DNA of 64,000 nucleotides from Bacteroidaceae bacterium (GTDB taxonomy: Bacteria; Bacteroidota; Bacteroidia; Bacteroidales; Bacteroidaceae): positions 16,118 through 80,117 of the forward strand of contig JAFXTC010000019.1 in NCBI GenBank assembly GCA_017525235.1, given 5' to 3'. Every line of letters starts with the position of its first letter. Position 1 is the stretch's first letter. The translations under genes were made by a program, and so were the position numbers. The notes below the pieces were generated by a model, which made no database searches, had not been told where the DNA came from, and saw nothing but the letters and a program-made list of their open reading frames with translations. Shown here in pieces: positions 8,518 through 16,814 of the stretch.

Positions 8518-10257
8518 ATGCTTTCATTCAAAGAACTTAAGAAACTGCTAAAGAGAGACCTGTCTGGTCTGCCATCGATGAAGGTTGCCCTTATCGGTGA
8601 CACAGCTACACAATTCCTCACCACCGCCATTCAAGGCACTGGCGTTGAAAGAGGTTTTCGAATTGAGCTGTTCGAAGCAGAATATAATCAAGTAGAGAGA
8701 CAATTCCTTGATTCATCAAGTGAACTCTATCAGACTAATTCCGATTTTATCATAGTTTTTCAGTCTACACACAAACTTGGAGAGAAACATAGTCTACTAT
8801 CTCTTGATCAGCAAGAAACATTGGCAGAAGAGCGTTTGGCTTTCGTCACCTCCATCTGTGAGAATCCAGCCTTTGCAAACAAGAAAATTATCTACCTGAA
8901 TTATCCTGAGATAGAGGATACGGTATATGGCAGTTATGCCACGAAAGTAACCTCCTCATTCACTTACCAGGTACGAAAATTGAACATGGGGCTGATGGAC
9001 CTTTCTCAACAATATGCCAACCTATTCATATGTGATATAGCTGGTTTACAGAACAAACTAGGACGCGACATGATGTTTGCGCCGAATGTCTATGTCAGCA
9101 CAGAAATGGTTTTGAGCATCGATGCCCTCCCCTATGTTGCTTCACGGGTGATGGATATCATTTGCGCAATAAAAGGCCAGTTCAAGAAATGCCTGATTCT
9201 CGACCTTGACAATACGGTATGGGGAGGTGTCGTTGGAGATGATGGATTAGAGGGTATTCAATTAGGTCACGGATTAGGAATAGGAAAGGCCTTCACTGAG
9301 TTTCAGATGTGGGTAAAGAAACTCAAACAACGTGGTATCATCATTTGTGTAGCCTCAAAGAACAACGAGGAAACCGCAAAGGAACCATTTGAGAAGCATC
9401 CAGATATGGTGCTCAAGTTGGAGGACATTGCTGTATTTCAAGCCAACTGGGAAACCAAAGTTGATAATATCCGTACCATCCAACACATTCTGAATATCGG
9501 TTTCGACTCCATGGTTTTCCTCGACGACAATCCGTTCGAGAGAAATATTGTAAGAGAGAATATTCCCGCTATTACTGTTCCCGAACTTCCCGAGGATCCT
9601 GGAGAATATCTGGAATACCTATATTCTTTAAACCTTTTCGAGACAGCGTCCTATAGTCAGGCTGACAAGGATAGGACCAAGCAGTATCAGGATGAAGCGC
9701 AACGAGTATCTCTGAGTAAGACCTTCACCAATGAGGCAGACTTCTTGAAGTCATTGAATATGGTTTCCGTAGTGAGTGGTTTCACCAAGTTTAATACTCC
9801 ACGTGTTGCCCAGCTTAGTCAGCGTAGTAACCAGTTCAATCTGCGTACAGTCCGCTATACTGATGCGGATATTGAAGCGTTAGCTAATGATCCCAATGTG
9901 ATTGACCTGAGTTTTACACTGGAAGATAAGTTCGGTGATAATGGTTTGATTGCAGTGGTCATCATGAAACCCATAGACAAGGAATCCCTTTTTGTAGATA
10001 CCTGGTTCATGAGTTGCCGCGTACTGAAGCGTGGAATGGAGAACTTCACGCTCAACACCATGGTAGAAGCAGCCCGCCAGAAAGGTTATAAACGTATCAT
10101 CGGTGAGTACTTGCCCACCCCAAAAAACAAAATGGTGGAGGGACATTATCCGTCACTTGGCTTCGATAAATTGGAAGGATTATCGACAGCTCAATATGTG
10201 TTGGATGTAGAGCAATATCAGCCCAGAGAGAATTACATTAAAGAAGTGAAAAGATGA
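8518..10257 (+). CDS. FkbH-like HAD-superfamily protein (acyl-loading enzyme family)
   Basis: Three-part architecture: an N-terminal SGNH-like region (1-210), a HAD core with LILDLDNTVWGGVVGDDG (Asp229 and Asp231), and a C-terminal GNAT-like part (about 430-575). FkbH homologues in polyketide pathways dephosphorylate 1,3-bisphosphoglycerate and load the glyceryl unit onto an acyl carrier protein. An ACP gene lies three genes downstream, and the intervening genes are ACP-chemistry families, so loading of a small hydroxyacyl group onto that ACP is inferred. It overlaps the next gene by four bases. Related proteins occur in other polysaccharide loci, and their true substrates are mostly untested. 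Confidence 0.88.
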   Translation: MLSFKELKKLLKRDLSGLPSMKVALIGDTATQFLTTAIQGTGVERGFRIELFEAEYNQVERQFLDSSSELYQTNSDFIIVFQSTHKLGEKHSLLSLDQQETLAEERLAFVTSICENPAFANKKIIYLNYPEIEDTVYGSYATKVTSSFTYQVRKLNMGLMDLSQQYANLFICDIAGLQNKLGRDMMFAPNVYVSTEMVLSIDALPYVASRVMDIICAIKGQFKKCLILDLDNTVWGGVVGDDGLEGIQLGHGLGIGKAFTEFQMWVKKLKQRGIIICVASKNNEETAKEPFEKHPDMVLKLEDIAVFQANWETKVDNIRTIQHILNIGFDSMVFLDDNPFERNIVRENIPAITVPELPEDPGEYLEYLYSLNLFETASYSQADKDRTKQYQDEAQRVSLSKTFTNEADFLKSLNMVSVVSGFTKFNTPRVAQLSQRSNQFNLRTVRYTDADIEALANDPNVIDLSFTLEDKFGDNGLIAVVIMKPIDKESLFVDTWFMSCRVLKRGMENFTLNTMVEAARQKGYKRIIGEYLPTPKNKMVEGHYPSLGFDKLEGLSTAQYVLDVEQYQPRENYIKEVKR

Positions 10258-10688
10258 CAATCTCAGAACTTGCAGAGCAAAGTGCTCAGTTGTCACATAC
10301 ATATCAAGTGACCCCAGAGGTCTATCAGGCTTTCCAACTCTGCAGTCAGGATTTGAATCCGCTACATATCGATGAGACCTATGCCAAAGAGAAAGGGTTT
10401 AAGGGTTGTGTGATGTATGGAAACATCCTTAATGCTTTCATATCTCATTTCATAGGGATGTGTCTGCCGACTTCTAACTTGATGATTCAATCTCAGGACA
10501 TCAGTTTTCATAGGCCTGTTTACCTCAATGATACTATTCAGCTTGAAGCAGGAATTGACACGGTTTCTGAAGCCGTTAATATTATTAACTATAAGCTGAA
10601 GTTCCGAAGAATTACAGAAGGGGCCAAATCGGAACTGGTGGCCAAAGGACATGTGCAAATTGGTTTACTTTTAGATAAAGAAGCGTAA
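10254..10688 (+). CDS. MaoC-like hotdog dehydratase/hydratase
   Basis: The 144-residue hotdog protein carries the MaoC/R-hydratase signature SQDLNPLHIDETYAKEKGF, with the presumed catalytic Asp33 and His38. The family adds or removes water at the 2,3-position of acyl-CoA or acyl-ACP. The usual hGm segment after the motif reads YGN here. It overlaps the FkbH-like gene by ATGA and is three bases from the SDR gene, so translation is probably coupled. In this ACP module it could interconvert 3-hydroxyacyl and 2-enoyl groups; that is inference. Confidence 0.85.
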   Translation: MTISELAEQSAQLSHTYQVTPEVYQAFQLCSQDLNPLHIDETYAKEKGFKGCVMYGNILNAFISHFIGMCLPTSNLMIQSQDISFHRPVYLNDTIQLEAGIDTVSEAVNIINYKLKFRRITEGAKSELVAKGHVQIGLLLDKEA

Positions 10689-10691
10689 AGA

Positions 10692-11417
10692 ATGAACATA
10701 TTGATTACTGGTGGTACCTCTGGTTTGGGTAAGGCCACAGTAGAATTATTAGTAAGGGACGGACATCAGGTATTTTTCAGCTACTTGGCAACAGAAGAGT
10801 TTACCGCCGTTGCAAAAGAGCTGGAGACCACATACAGCAATGTAAAAGCCATACCACTGAATTTTTGCGAAACAGAAAGTGTAGATGGGTTTTGTGGAAA
10901 GATGAAAGAGTGGGATTTGGATGTGCTGGTGAACTGCACATACGTAGGAAAACCACAGAACACCTATTTTCACAAGACTGCTCCAGAAGATTTCATGAAT
11001 GCTTTTGAAATGAACATCATCCCAACGGTGAAGATTACCCAAGCGGCCATTGAGGTGATGAAGAAAAAGAAGTTCGGTAAAATTATCAACATTATAACCG
11101 AGGCAGTGATAGGTTTACCTCCGATGGGCTATACGCTTTATGCATGCAACAAAGCTTATTTGATGAAATTGTCTGATGTGATTAACAAAGAATATACGCG
11201 ATACAACATCACATGTAATTGCATCCTACCCGCTTATATGCAGACAAACTTTGCAACAGTAGATGAACGTATATTGGAGCAGATGCAACAGGAACATCCA
11301 TTGAAGAAACTGCTGACAGTTGATGAAGTGGCACAGTCCATCAAATTCTTTGTGGATGCTTCGCAGCAGGTAAACGGTGTTAAGTTGCCCATCAATGCTG
11401 GGACAATGCTATTATAG
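10692..11417 (+). CDS. Short-chain dehydrogenase/reductase, FabG-like
   Basis: A classical SDR of 241 residues. The cofactor motif is TGGTSGLG near the N terminus, with the structural Asn in EMNIIPTVKIT and the catalytic pair Tyr150/Lys154 in YACNK. The position of the catalytic serine, usually 13 residues before the Tyr, is Glu, with Thr one residue earlier. The motif normally read as LVNNAG is LVNCTY. It may therefore be a weakened or altered reductase. Neighbouring MaoC-like and ACP genes suggest a 3-oxoacyl/3-hydroxyacyl-ACP substrate. Confidence 0.87.
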   Translation: MNILITGGTSGLGKATVELLVRDGHQVFFSYLATEEFTAVAKELETTYSNVKAIPLNFCETESVDGFCGKMKEWDLDVLVNCTYVGKPQNTYFHKTAPEDFMNAFEMNIIPTVKITQAAIEVMKKKKFGKIINIITEAVIGLPPMGYTLYACNKAYLMKLSDVINKEYTRYNITCNCILPAYMQTNFATVDERILEQMQQEHPLKKLLTVDEVAQSIKFFVDASQQVNGVKLPINAGTMLL

Positions 11418-11444
11418 AAACTTATTGATTGAATATTATACATT

Positions 11445-11690
11445 ATGGAAAGAGAAGAAATATTCAGCAAACTGAACGAGATTTTTGAAGACGTACTTGA
11501 CTTGGAGGAGGGGGCAAATTTGACAGATAGCACCACCGCTAATGACATTGAAGAGTGGGATTCTTTGAGCCATATCCAACTAATCGTCGCCATCGAAAAG
11601 GCATTCAAAATCAAGTTCACTTCATTAGAGATTATGAAATGGGCTAATGTAGGCGAAATGGTTGATTCAATGGAAAGCAAACTCAATTAA
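11445..11690 (+). CDS. Acyl carrier protein dedicated to the exopolysaccharide locus
   Basis: 81 residues, acidic and helical. The phosphopantetheine attachment motif is EEWDSLSHI, with Ser40 as the presumed modified residue. Its place between an SDR and an MBOAT gene, starting 28 bp after the former and ending exactly where the latter begins, sets it apart from the fatty-acid synthesis ACP, which would sit beside fab genes. It is inferred to carry the acyl group that the membrane acyltransferase passes to the polysaccharide. Confidence 0.9.
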   Translation: MEREEIFSKLNEIFEDVLDLEEGANLTDSTTANDIEEWDSLSHIQLIVAIEKAFKIKFTSLEIMKWANVGEMVDSMESKLN

Positions 11691-13154
11691 ATGATTGTAA
11701 ACTCATTACAATTTTTTTTGTTTTTCGTAGTAGTATTTACCATATACTATCTACCTATTTATAGGAACACCCCGAAGTTTCAGAATCTCTGGTTATTTTT
11801 AACCAGTTACTTCTTCTATGGCTTTGCTGACTGGAGAATGGCACCCCTTTTGCTTGGGGCTACCATTGCGTTCTATTTCATTGGCCTGTGGCTAAAGTCG
11901 GAAATGGAAAAGGGGCAAACAAAGAATGCCTCTATGATTACGACGTTAGGCGTTGTCCTTGGTGTAGGAGTTCTTGTCTATTTCAAATACATGAACTTCT
12001 TTGCAGACTCCTTTGCCCAACTGCTTAAAGCCATCGGTCTTAACGTGTCATGGACCACCTTAAACATCGTATTACCCATTGGAGTCAGCTTTTTTACATT
12101 CAAGCTGATTAGCTATATTATAGAGGTGCATCGTGAACATATCCAGCCAAGCAAGGATTTTATTGAGTTTGGGACATACGTTGCATTCTTTCCAACAATT
12201 CTATCCGGCCCCATCGACCGTCCAAATAAGTTTATTCCACAACTACAAGGGGTAAGACAGTTTAACTATGATATGGCTGCTGACGGCTGCCGCCAGGTTC
12301 TTTGGGGTATGTTCACAAAGATGTGCATTGCTGATAATCTCGCTCCGTTTACAGACCGAGTATGGGCAAATATAGATGGTTACTCATCTGCAACCCTAAT
12401 TCTTACCTCTTTTTATTATTCGGTACAATTATATGCTGATTTTGACGGTTATTCCAATATGGCCATCGGAGTAGCCAAGATTCTCAATCTTCAGGTAGAA
12501 AGGAACTTCAACCATCCATTCTTGGCGCGAAATATTGCCGAATATTGGAGGAATTGGCATATTTCTTTGACTAGTTGGCTTACGGACTATGTCTTTGCTC
12601 CTTTGAATATTGCTTTCAGATACATGAATAACCTTGGTATCATTTTGGCTATTGTTATCAATTTTGTCCTTATTGGCTTGTGGCATGGAGCAGATTGGAC
12701 TTTCGCCTTCTTTGGATTATATCATGGTTTGCTATATATTCCTCTGATACTTTCTGGTTCTTTTGCAAAGAAGAAGAAACTTCGTCCAAACAAAATAGGC
12801 ATTCCTAACATGAAGGATTTCTCTTACATGTTGGTAACCTTCTTATTGGTTTCTATTGGTCTTATCTTGTTTAGAGCAGAGTCATTTCCTCAAGCCGGAG
12901 AGTACCTCTCTTCTATATTAAAATGTAATGATATGTTTAATGCTTCCATGCTTGAAGGCAAAAGGTATATTTGGCCTGTAATTTTAATATTAGGCCTTGA
13001 GTGGTTGCAACGCGATAAACAACATGCTTTACAGTTCCCGTCTAACAAACTATTTAATTGTGCCGCTGTACGCTACTTGGTTTATGCAGTTTTAGTATCT
13101 GCCCTTTTCATTTATGCGGGAGAAGTACAGACCTTCATTTATTTCCAATTCTAG
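11691..13154 (+). CDS. MBOAT-family membrane O-acyltransferase (AlgI/DltB type)
   Basis: A polytopic membrane protein of 487 residues with many hydrophobic segments. The MBOAT signatures YWRNWHISLTSWLTDY (His290) and LIGLWHGADWTF (His332, the presumed catalytic His) are clear. AlgI, DltB and PatA relatives move acyl groups across the cytoplasmic membrane to polymers, with an SGNH partner finishing the transfer; the next gene, three bases on, is such a partner. The start codon follows directly on the ACP stop codon. The acyl donor is probably the charged ACP, as DltB uses DltC. Confidence 0.93.
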   Translation: MIVNSLQFFLFFVVVFTIYYLPIYRNTPKFQNLWLFLTSYFFYGFADWRMAPLLLGATIAFYFIGLWLKSEMEKGQTKNASMITTLGVVLGVGVLVYFKYMNFFADSFAQLLKAIGLNVSWTTLNIVLPIGVSFFTFKLISYIIEVHREHIQPSKDFIEFGTYVAFFPTILSGPIDRPNKFIPQLQGVRQFNYDMAADGCRQVLWGMFTKMCIADNLAPFTDRVWANIDGYSSATLILTSFYYSVQLYADFDGYSNMAIGVAKILNLQVERNFNHPFLARNIAEYWRNWHISLTSWLTDYVFAPLNIAFRYMNNLGIILAIVINFVLIGLWHGADWTFAFFGLYHGLLYIPLILSGSFAKKKKLRPNKIGIPNMKDFSYMLVTFLLVSIGLILFRAESFPQAGEYLSSILKCNDMFNASMLEGKRYIWPVILILGLEWLQRDKQHALQFPSNKLFNCAAVRYLVYAVLVSALFIYAGEVQTFIYFQF

Positions 13155-13157
13155 ACA

Positions 13158-14198
13158 ATGAAGAAGTTCCTATTTAAACTGTCCTTTACTGTTTTCCCTG
13201 TAATGCTTTTTATTATAGGATGCATGATATACTTGTCTGTATATGTTAATCCTAATGCAAGTGGAGATTTAGGAAGACTCGGCATGATTCCTTTTGGTCA
13301 TGAATACAATCGTTTCTTGGAACAAAACTATCTTAAAGAAACCTTATTCGAGACCGTTAAGCAAGAAAACCTTCGTGAAGTTCAAACGGAAGTCTTAACA
13401 ATTGGTGACTCTTTTTCCCAACAAGGTATATGTGGTTATCAAAATTATATAGCTCATAAAAACATTAAGGTAATAAACTGTTTTGATAATGTTACTGATA
13501 ATCCATTGCAAATAGCATACGATTTGTTAGAGAGAGATATTGTTAACCATAAGTTGACAAAGGTCTTAACAGTAGAATGTGGAGAAAGAACTATTGAGAG
13601 CAGAATTAAAAGCTTTAATCCAAACATTAGCAGTAAAGAACAGCAGCAACAGCCTGTTGGGGTAAATGAGCCTGAAACAGCAAATAATAGCAATGACTGG
13701 TCTGTTTCAAGAGCACGGGATTTTATCTTATATAGAATTGGAATAGATAATCCTATATATAAAGCGAAGCTTCGGCATGATTTTTTTACATCTAATGAAC
13801 CTAATGTCTTGTATTTTTATAACAAAGATATAGAATATGGGCATTGTTTGAAGGGTTCAACTGCAACTAAGCTCACCGAAGTATATAAAACGTTGCAAGA
13901 TAAGGCGTGGGAAAGAGGGATCAAACTATTCTTGATGGTAGCGGTGGACAAATACGACCTCTATCAGGACTATATAGTCAACAATCAATATCCACAAAAA
14001 ACAATAAACGAGGATATAGAAAAAATTATGCCTGATACCCCCGAACTTATATTAACAAAAAAATATCTTGTTCCTCTCGTGAAGAACGGCGAAAAAGACG
14101 TCTTTATGTTTAACGATACTCATTGGTCATACAAGGCATCAGAGATTGTTGCCAATGAAATCTACCGTAGAATAAAAGATGATGTAAACAATGAATAG
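13158..14198 (+). CDS. SGNH/AlgX-J-like membrane-anchored acetyl/acyltransferase partner of MBOAT
   Basis: One N-terminal membrane segment (about residues 8-30) would leave the rest extracytoplasmic. Block I is TIGDSFSQ, with nucleophile Ser85, and the catalytic Asp320/His322 lie in NDTHWSYKASE. This order matches AlgJ/AlgX/DltD-type proteins. Adjacency to the MBOAT gene supports a two-protein O-acylation machine. A glutamine-rich linker (KEQQQQPVG) lies mid-protein. It overlaps the next gene by eight bases. Confidence 0.85.
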   Translation: MKKFLFKLSFTVFPVMLFIIGCMIYLSVYVNPNASGDLGRLGMIPFGHEYNRFLEQNYLKETLFETVKQENLREVQTEVLTIGDSFSQQGICGYQNYIAHKNIKVINCFDNVTDNPLQIAYDLLERDIVNHKLTKVLTVECGERTIESRIKSFNPNISSKEQQQQPVGVNEPETANNSNDWSVSRARDFILYRIGIDNPIYKAKLRHDFFTSNEPNVLYFYNKDIEYGHCLKGSTATKLTEVYKTLQDKAWERGIKLFLMVAVDKYDLYQDYIVNNQYPQKTINEDIEKIMPDTPELILTKKYLVPLVKNGEKDVFMFNDTHWSYKASEIVANEIYRRIKDDVNNE

Positions 14199-15528
14199 GG
14201 ATATGGAATTAACGACCATACTAAAGCAAAAGAAGTTTTGGATAAACGACTTCCTGCACGGGGGATGCCTATGGAATGACTTCAAGGAGATCCGTTTTAT
14301 CTATGAGAACCCTGAAAAAGGAGAACTCATCAGAGAAAGACGCTTGCATGAGATTCTTGACTTTGCCAAGCAGAATATTCCATTCTATCAAAAATGGAAT
14401 GGAAAGTTAGAATCCTTTAACGATTTTCCCGTCGTTAATAAGCAGATTTATCTTCAACACTATGCCGATTTTCTTACACCAAAAGAACGGATACCTGGAC
14501 AGAAAGGGGAACTGCACATCCAACGTACTAGCGGTTCGACAGGTACTCCGTTCGAAGTACCGCAAGACACGAGATGCCGAACAAGGCGCGTTGCCACCAT
14601 CAAGTTTGGTAACGAACTGATAGGATTTCGTTCGTTTGAACCGATGGTACACCTGCGCTCCTTAAAGCAATATTATACAGGCAATCCATCTGTCATCAAT
14701 AAAAACTTGAATATCACCTACGCTGATAATTCGAACTTGAATGACAAGAAGATAAAGGATATCATAAACGTCATTAACAGCACGAAGGCCAAAGTGGTAC
14801 GCGGCTATACGACTCCTATTGACATTATATGCAGTTATGCTATCAGTCATGGACTTACTTTATCGAGTCATCCCACCTTCATCACGGGTGGCGAAGGACT
14901 GATGGATTCTCTAAGATTAAAAATCATCAACGGTCTGCATTGTAACGTCGTTTCACAATATGCCAACGAAGAAAACGGTGTATTCGGACAGACAGAGTTG
15001 AATGGCAAGGGTACCTCCATAATTCTGAACCGTGCCAACTGCATTATCGAGATACTAAAATTAGATAGCGACGAGCCCGCATCACCCGGTGAGTTAGGAA
15101 GAATTGTGGTTACGGACTTCTTCAACTATGCCTTCCCTATGATACGTTATGATATTGGCGATGTGGCTTCCATTGGTAAAGTTCAAAATGGCATACTGAT
15201 GTCGATAGACAATTTAGTGGGTAGAAAGGGCGACATGGTATATGGTACCAAAGGTCAATGGATAGACGTGGTGAATAGCATGTCAACAGAGATCCATAAC
15301 AACCTTAAAATCCAGCAGTGGCAGTTTATTCAGGAAGGAGAAAAAGAATACACCTTGCGACTTGTCAGCACAGATGCTGAAACCAGACAGAATGCAAAGC
15401 ATTTCGAGAACATGATGAAAGAACTACTTGGAGAGGATGCCGTCGTGCATGTAGAATATCCGGAAGAGATACCCGTACTCAGCTCAGGCAAACGTAAGGT
15501 CGTGATATGTAAATACAAAAAAAGATAA
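14191..15528 (+). CDS. CapK/PaaK-like adenylate-forming enzyme
   Basis: Related to phenylacetate-CoA ligase and to CapK-type capsule proteins. The P-loop-like nucleotide motif reads QRTSGSTGTPFEV (about residues 110-122). Later landmarks are ITGGEGL, QYANEENGVFGQ and the acceptor-domain region MIRYDIGDVASIG. Family members activate a carboxylate with ATP and pass it to a thiol or amine. In this locus it could activate an acid for the ACP or for an amide on a sugar. The start overlaps the previous gene; an in-frame ATG at 14203 is an alternative. Confidence 0.82.
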   Translation: MNRDMELTTILKQKKFWINDFLHGGCLWNDFKEIRFIYENPEKGELIRERRLHEILDFAKQNIPFYQKWNGKLESFNDFPVVNKQIYLQHYADFLTPKERIPGQKGELHIQRTSGSTGTPFEVPQDTRCRTRRVATIKFGNELIGFRSFEPMVHLRSLKQYYTGNPSVINKNLNITYADNSNLNDKKIKDIINVINSTKAKVVRGYTTPIDIICSYAISHGLTLSSHPTFITGGEGLMDSLRLKIINGLHCNVVSQYANEENGVFGQTELNGKGTSIILNRANCIIEILKLDSDEPASPGELGRIVVTDFFNYAFPMIRYDIGDVASIGKVQNGILMSIDNLVGRKGDMVYGTKGQWIDVVNSMSTEIHNNLKIQQWQFIQEGEKEYTLRLVSTDAETRQNAKHFENMMKELLGEDAVVHVEYPEEIPVLSSGKRKVVICKYKKR

Positions 15529-15537
15529 ACAATAAAT

Positions 15538-16800
15538 ATGAACGAAATGATGAAAGGTAAGCGTCTTGCAGTATTTGGCGCAAACATGGTTACTCAAGAG
15601 GTTATGGATTATGCTCATGCTCATGGTATCACTGTGCTTTCGGTGAGCAACGACCCCAATGCTGCTATACATAAAGTTTCTGATGAGCAGTACATATTAA
15701 ATAACACCGACGAAGAACAGATGATGAAGTTCTTTAAAGAGCAGCGAGTTGATGGTTTCCTTTCATGCTCTACAGAAACAGTTATAAGAAAGAATGTCGA
15801 TTTTTTGGCGAAAACCTCCTATCCATACTATGCCAAACCCAAAGCGTGGCACATTCTGATGAATAAGCAACGGTTTAAAGAATACTCCAAGCGTTTTGGC
15901 ATCGAAGTGACGCCCAATTACCGCCTTGGAGATGAAAATATCCAGTTCCCTGTTGTCGTAAAACCAGCAGAAGGAGCAGGAGGTATGGGTAAGACAGTCT
16001 GTCGAAATTATGATGAGCTCGTACCTGCCATCGAGGAGGCACAGAAAAAAGCACTGGGAGCAGATGATTATATATGTGAGAAGTTTCTTGAAGGACCTCT
16101 TTTTCAAATATATCTCTGGCGTCAGAGAGGCAAAACATACATAGCTTCTACTTCAAGTTTCATACATTATGAGTTCGACGATACTCTTAATTGGTCACCT
16201 ATCTTAGAAATATTTCCTGCTAAAGATGAGAAATACATACTTGATAAACTCTTGACTCCACTTTCCGCAATGTTTGACGACTTAGAGGTGGAGGACGGTT
16301 CGTGCTTCCTGCAAGGTATCGTGGAAAATGGAATTCCATATCTCATCGACACGGGATTTCGTCTTCCTGGGTCGATGGACCACAGAATCGTGACACGTGA
16401 AAAGGGAATAGACCTTATTGCCTGTCATATTGAACATGCACTCACCGGAAAGTTTGGAGATGATTTCTCTGCACTTGAAAGGCCTTACGAGCATTGTCAT
16501 GCTATATTTAGCCCAGGGCTGAAGAACGGCATTATCGGAAAGATTCGCGGATTGGATGCTATTGCAGAAATTCCTGGTGTCTATTATGTTCATCAATATC
16601 GGCAAGAGGGTGCCAAGATGACAAGGTGCGGTTATTCTGTCCACCAAGATCTTGGCCGAATCTATTTGGAGGCTCCTAATAAGGCAGAATTGCTTAAGCG
16701 AATACAAAAGATAATGGAGCTTCTGCAGGTTGAAAACGATAAAGGCGAGAATATGCTTCGTGAATATCCTGCCGGATGGCAAAACTTTTTCATGGAATAA
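15538..16800 (+). CDS. ATP-grasp carboxylate-amine ligase, first copy
   Basis: An N-terminal Rossmann-like pre-ATP-grasp domain (KRLAVFGANMVTQEVMDYAH) leads into an ATP-grasp fold containing FPVVVKPAEGAGGMGKTV and EDGSCFLQGIVENG. Such enzymes join a carboxylate to an amine or similar nucleophile through an acyl phosphate. In exopolysaccharide loci they are candidates for attaching amino acids to amino sugars, which would fit the DegT aminotransferase upstream. The substrate is unknown. It lies directly after the CapK-like gene and ends 14 bp before the flippase start. Confidence 0.8.
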   Translation: MNEMMKGKRLAVFGANMVTQEVMDYAHAHGITVLSVSNDPNAAIHKVSDEQYILNNTDEEQMMKFFKEQRVDGFLSCSTETVIRKNVDFLAKTSYPYYAKPKAWHILMNKQRFKEYSKRFGIEVTPNYRLGDENIQFPVVVKPAEGAGGMGKTVCRNYDELVPAIEEAQKKALGADDYICEKFLEGPLFQIYLWRQRGKTYIASTSSFIHYEFDDTLNWSPILEIFPAKDEKYILDKLLTPLSAMFDDLEVEDGSCFLQGIVENGIPYLIDTGFRLPGSMDHRIVTREKGIDLIACHIEHALTGKFGDDFSALERPYEHCHAIFSPGLKNGIIGKIRGLDAIAEIPGVYYVHQYRQEGAKMTRCGYSVHQDLGRIYLEAPNKAELLKRIQKIMELLQVENDKGENMLREYPAGWQNFFME

Positions 16801-16814
16801 AAGAGAGGGTATTA

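Noticed and set aside
10692-11417. The SDR as a nucleotide-sugar epimerase
   Set aside because: Short classical SDR length, TGGTSGLG motif and position beside MaoC-like and ACP genes fit the FabG-like group instead of extended sugar epimerases.
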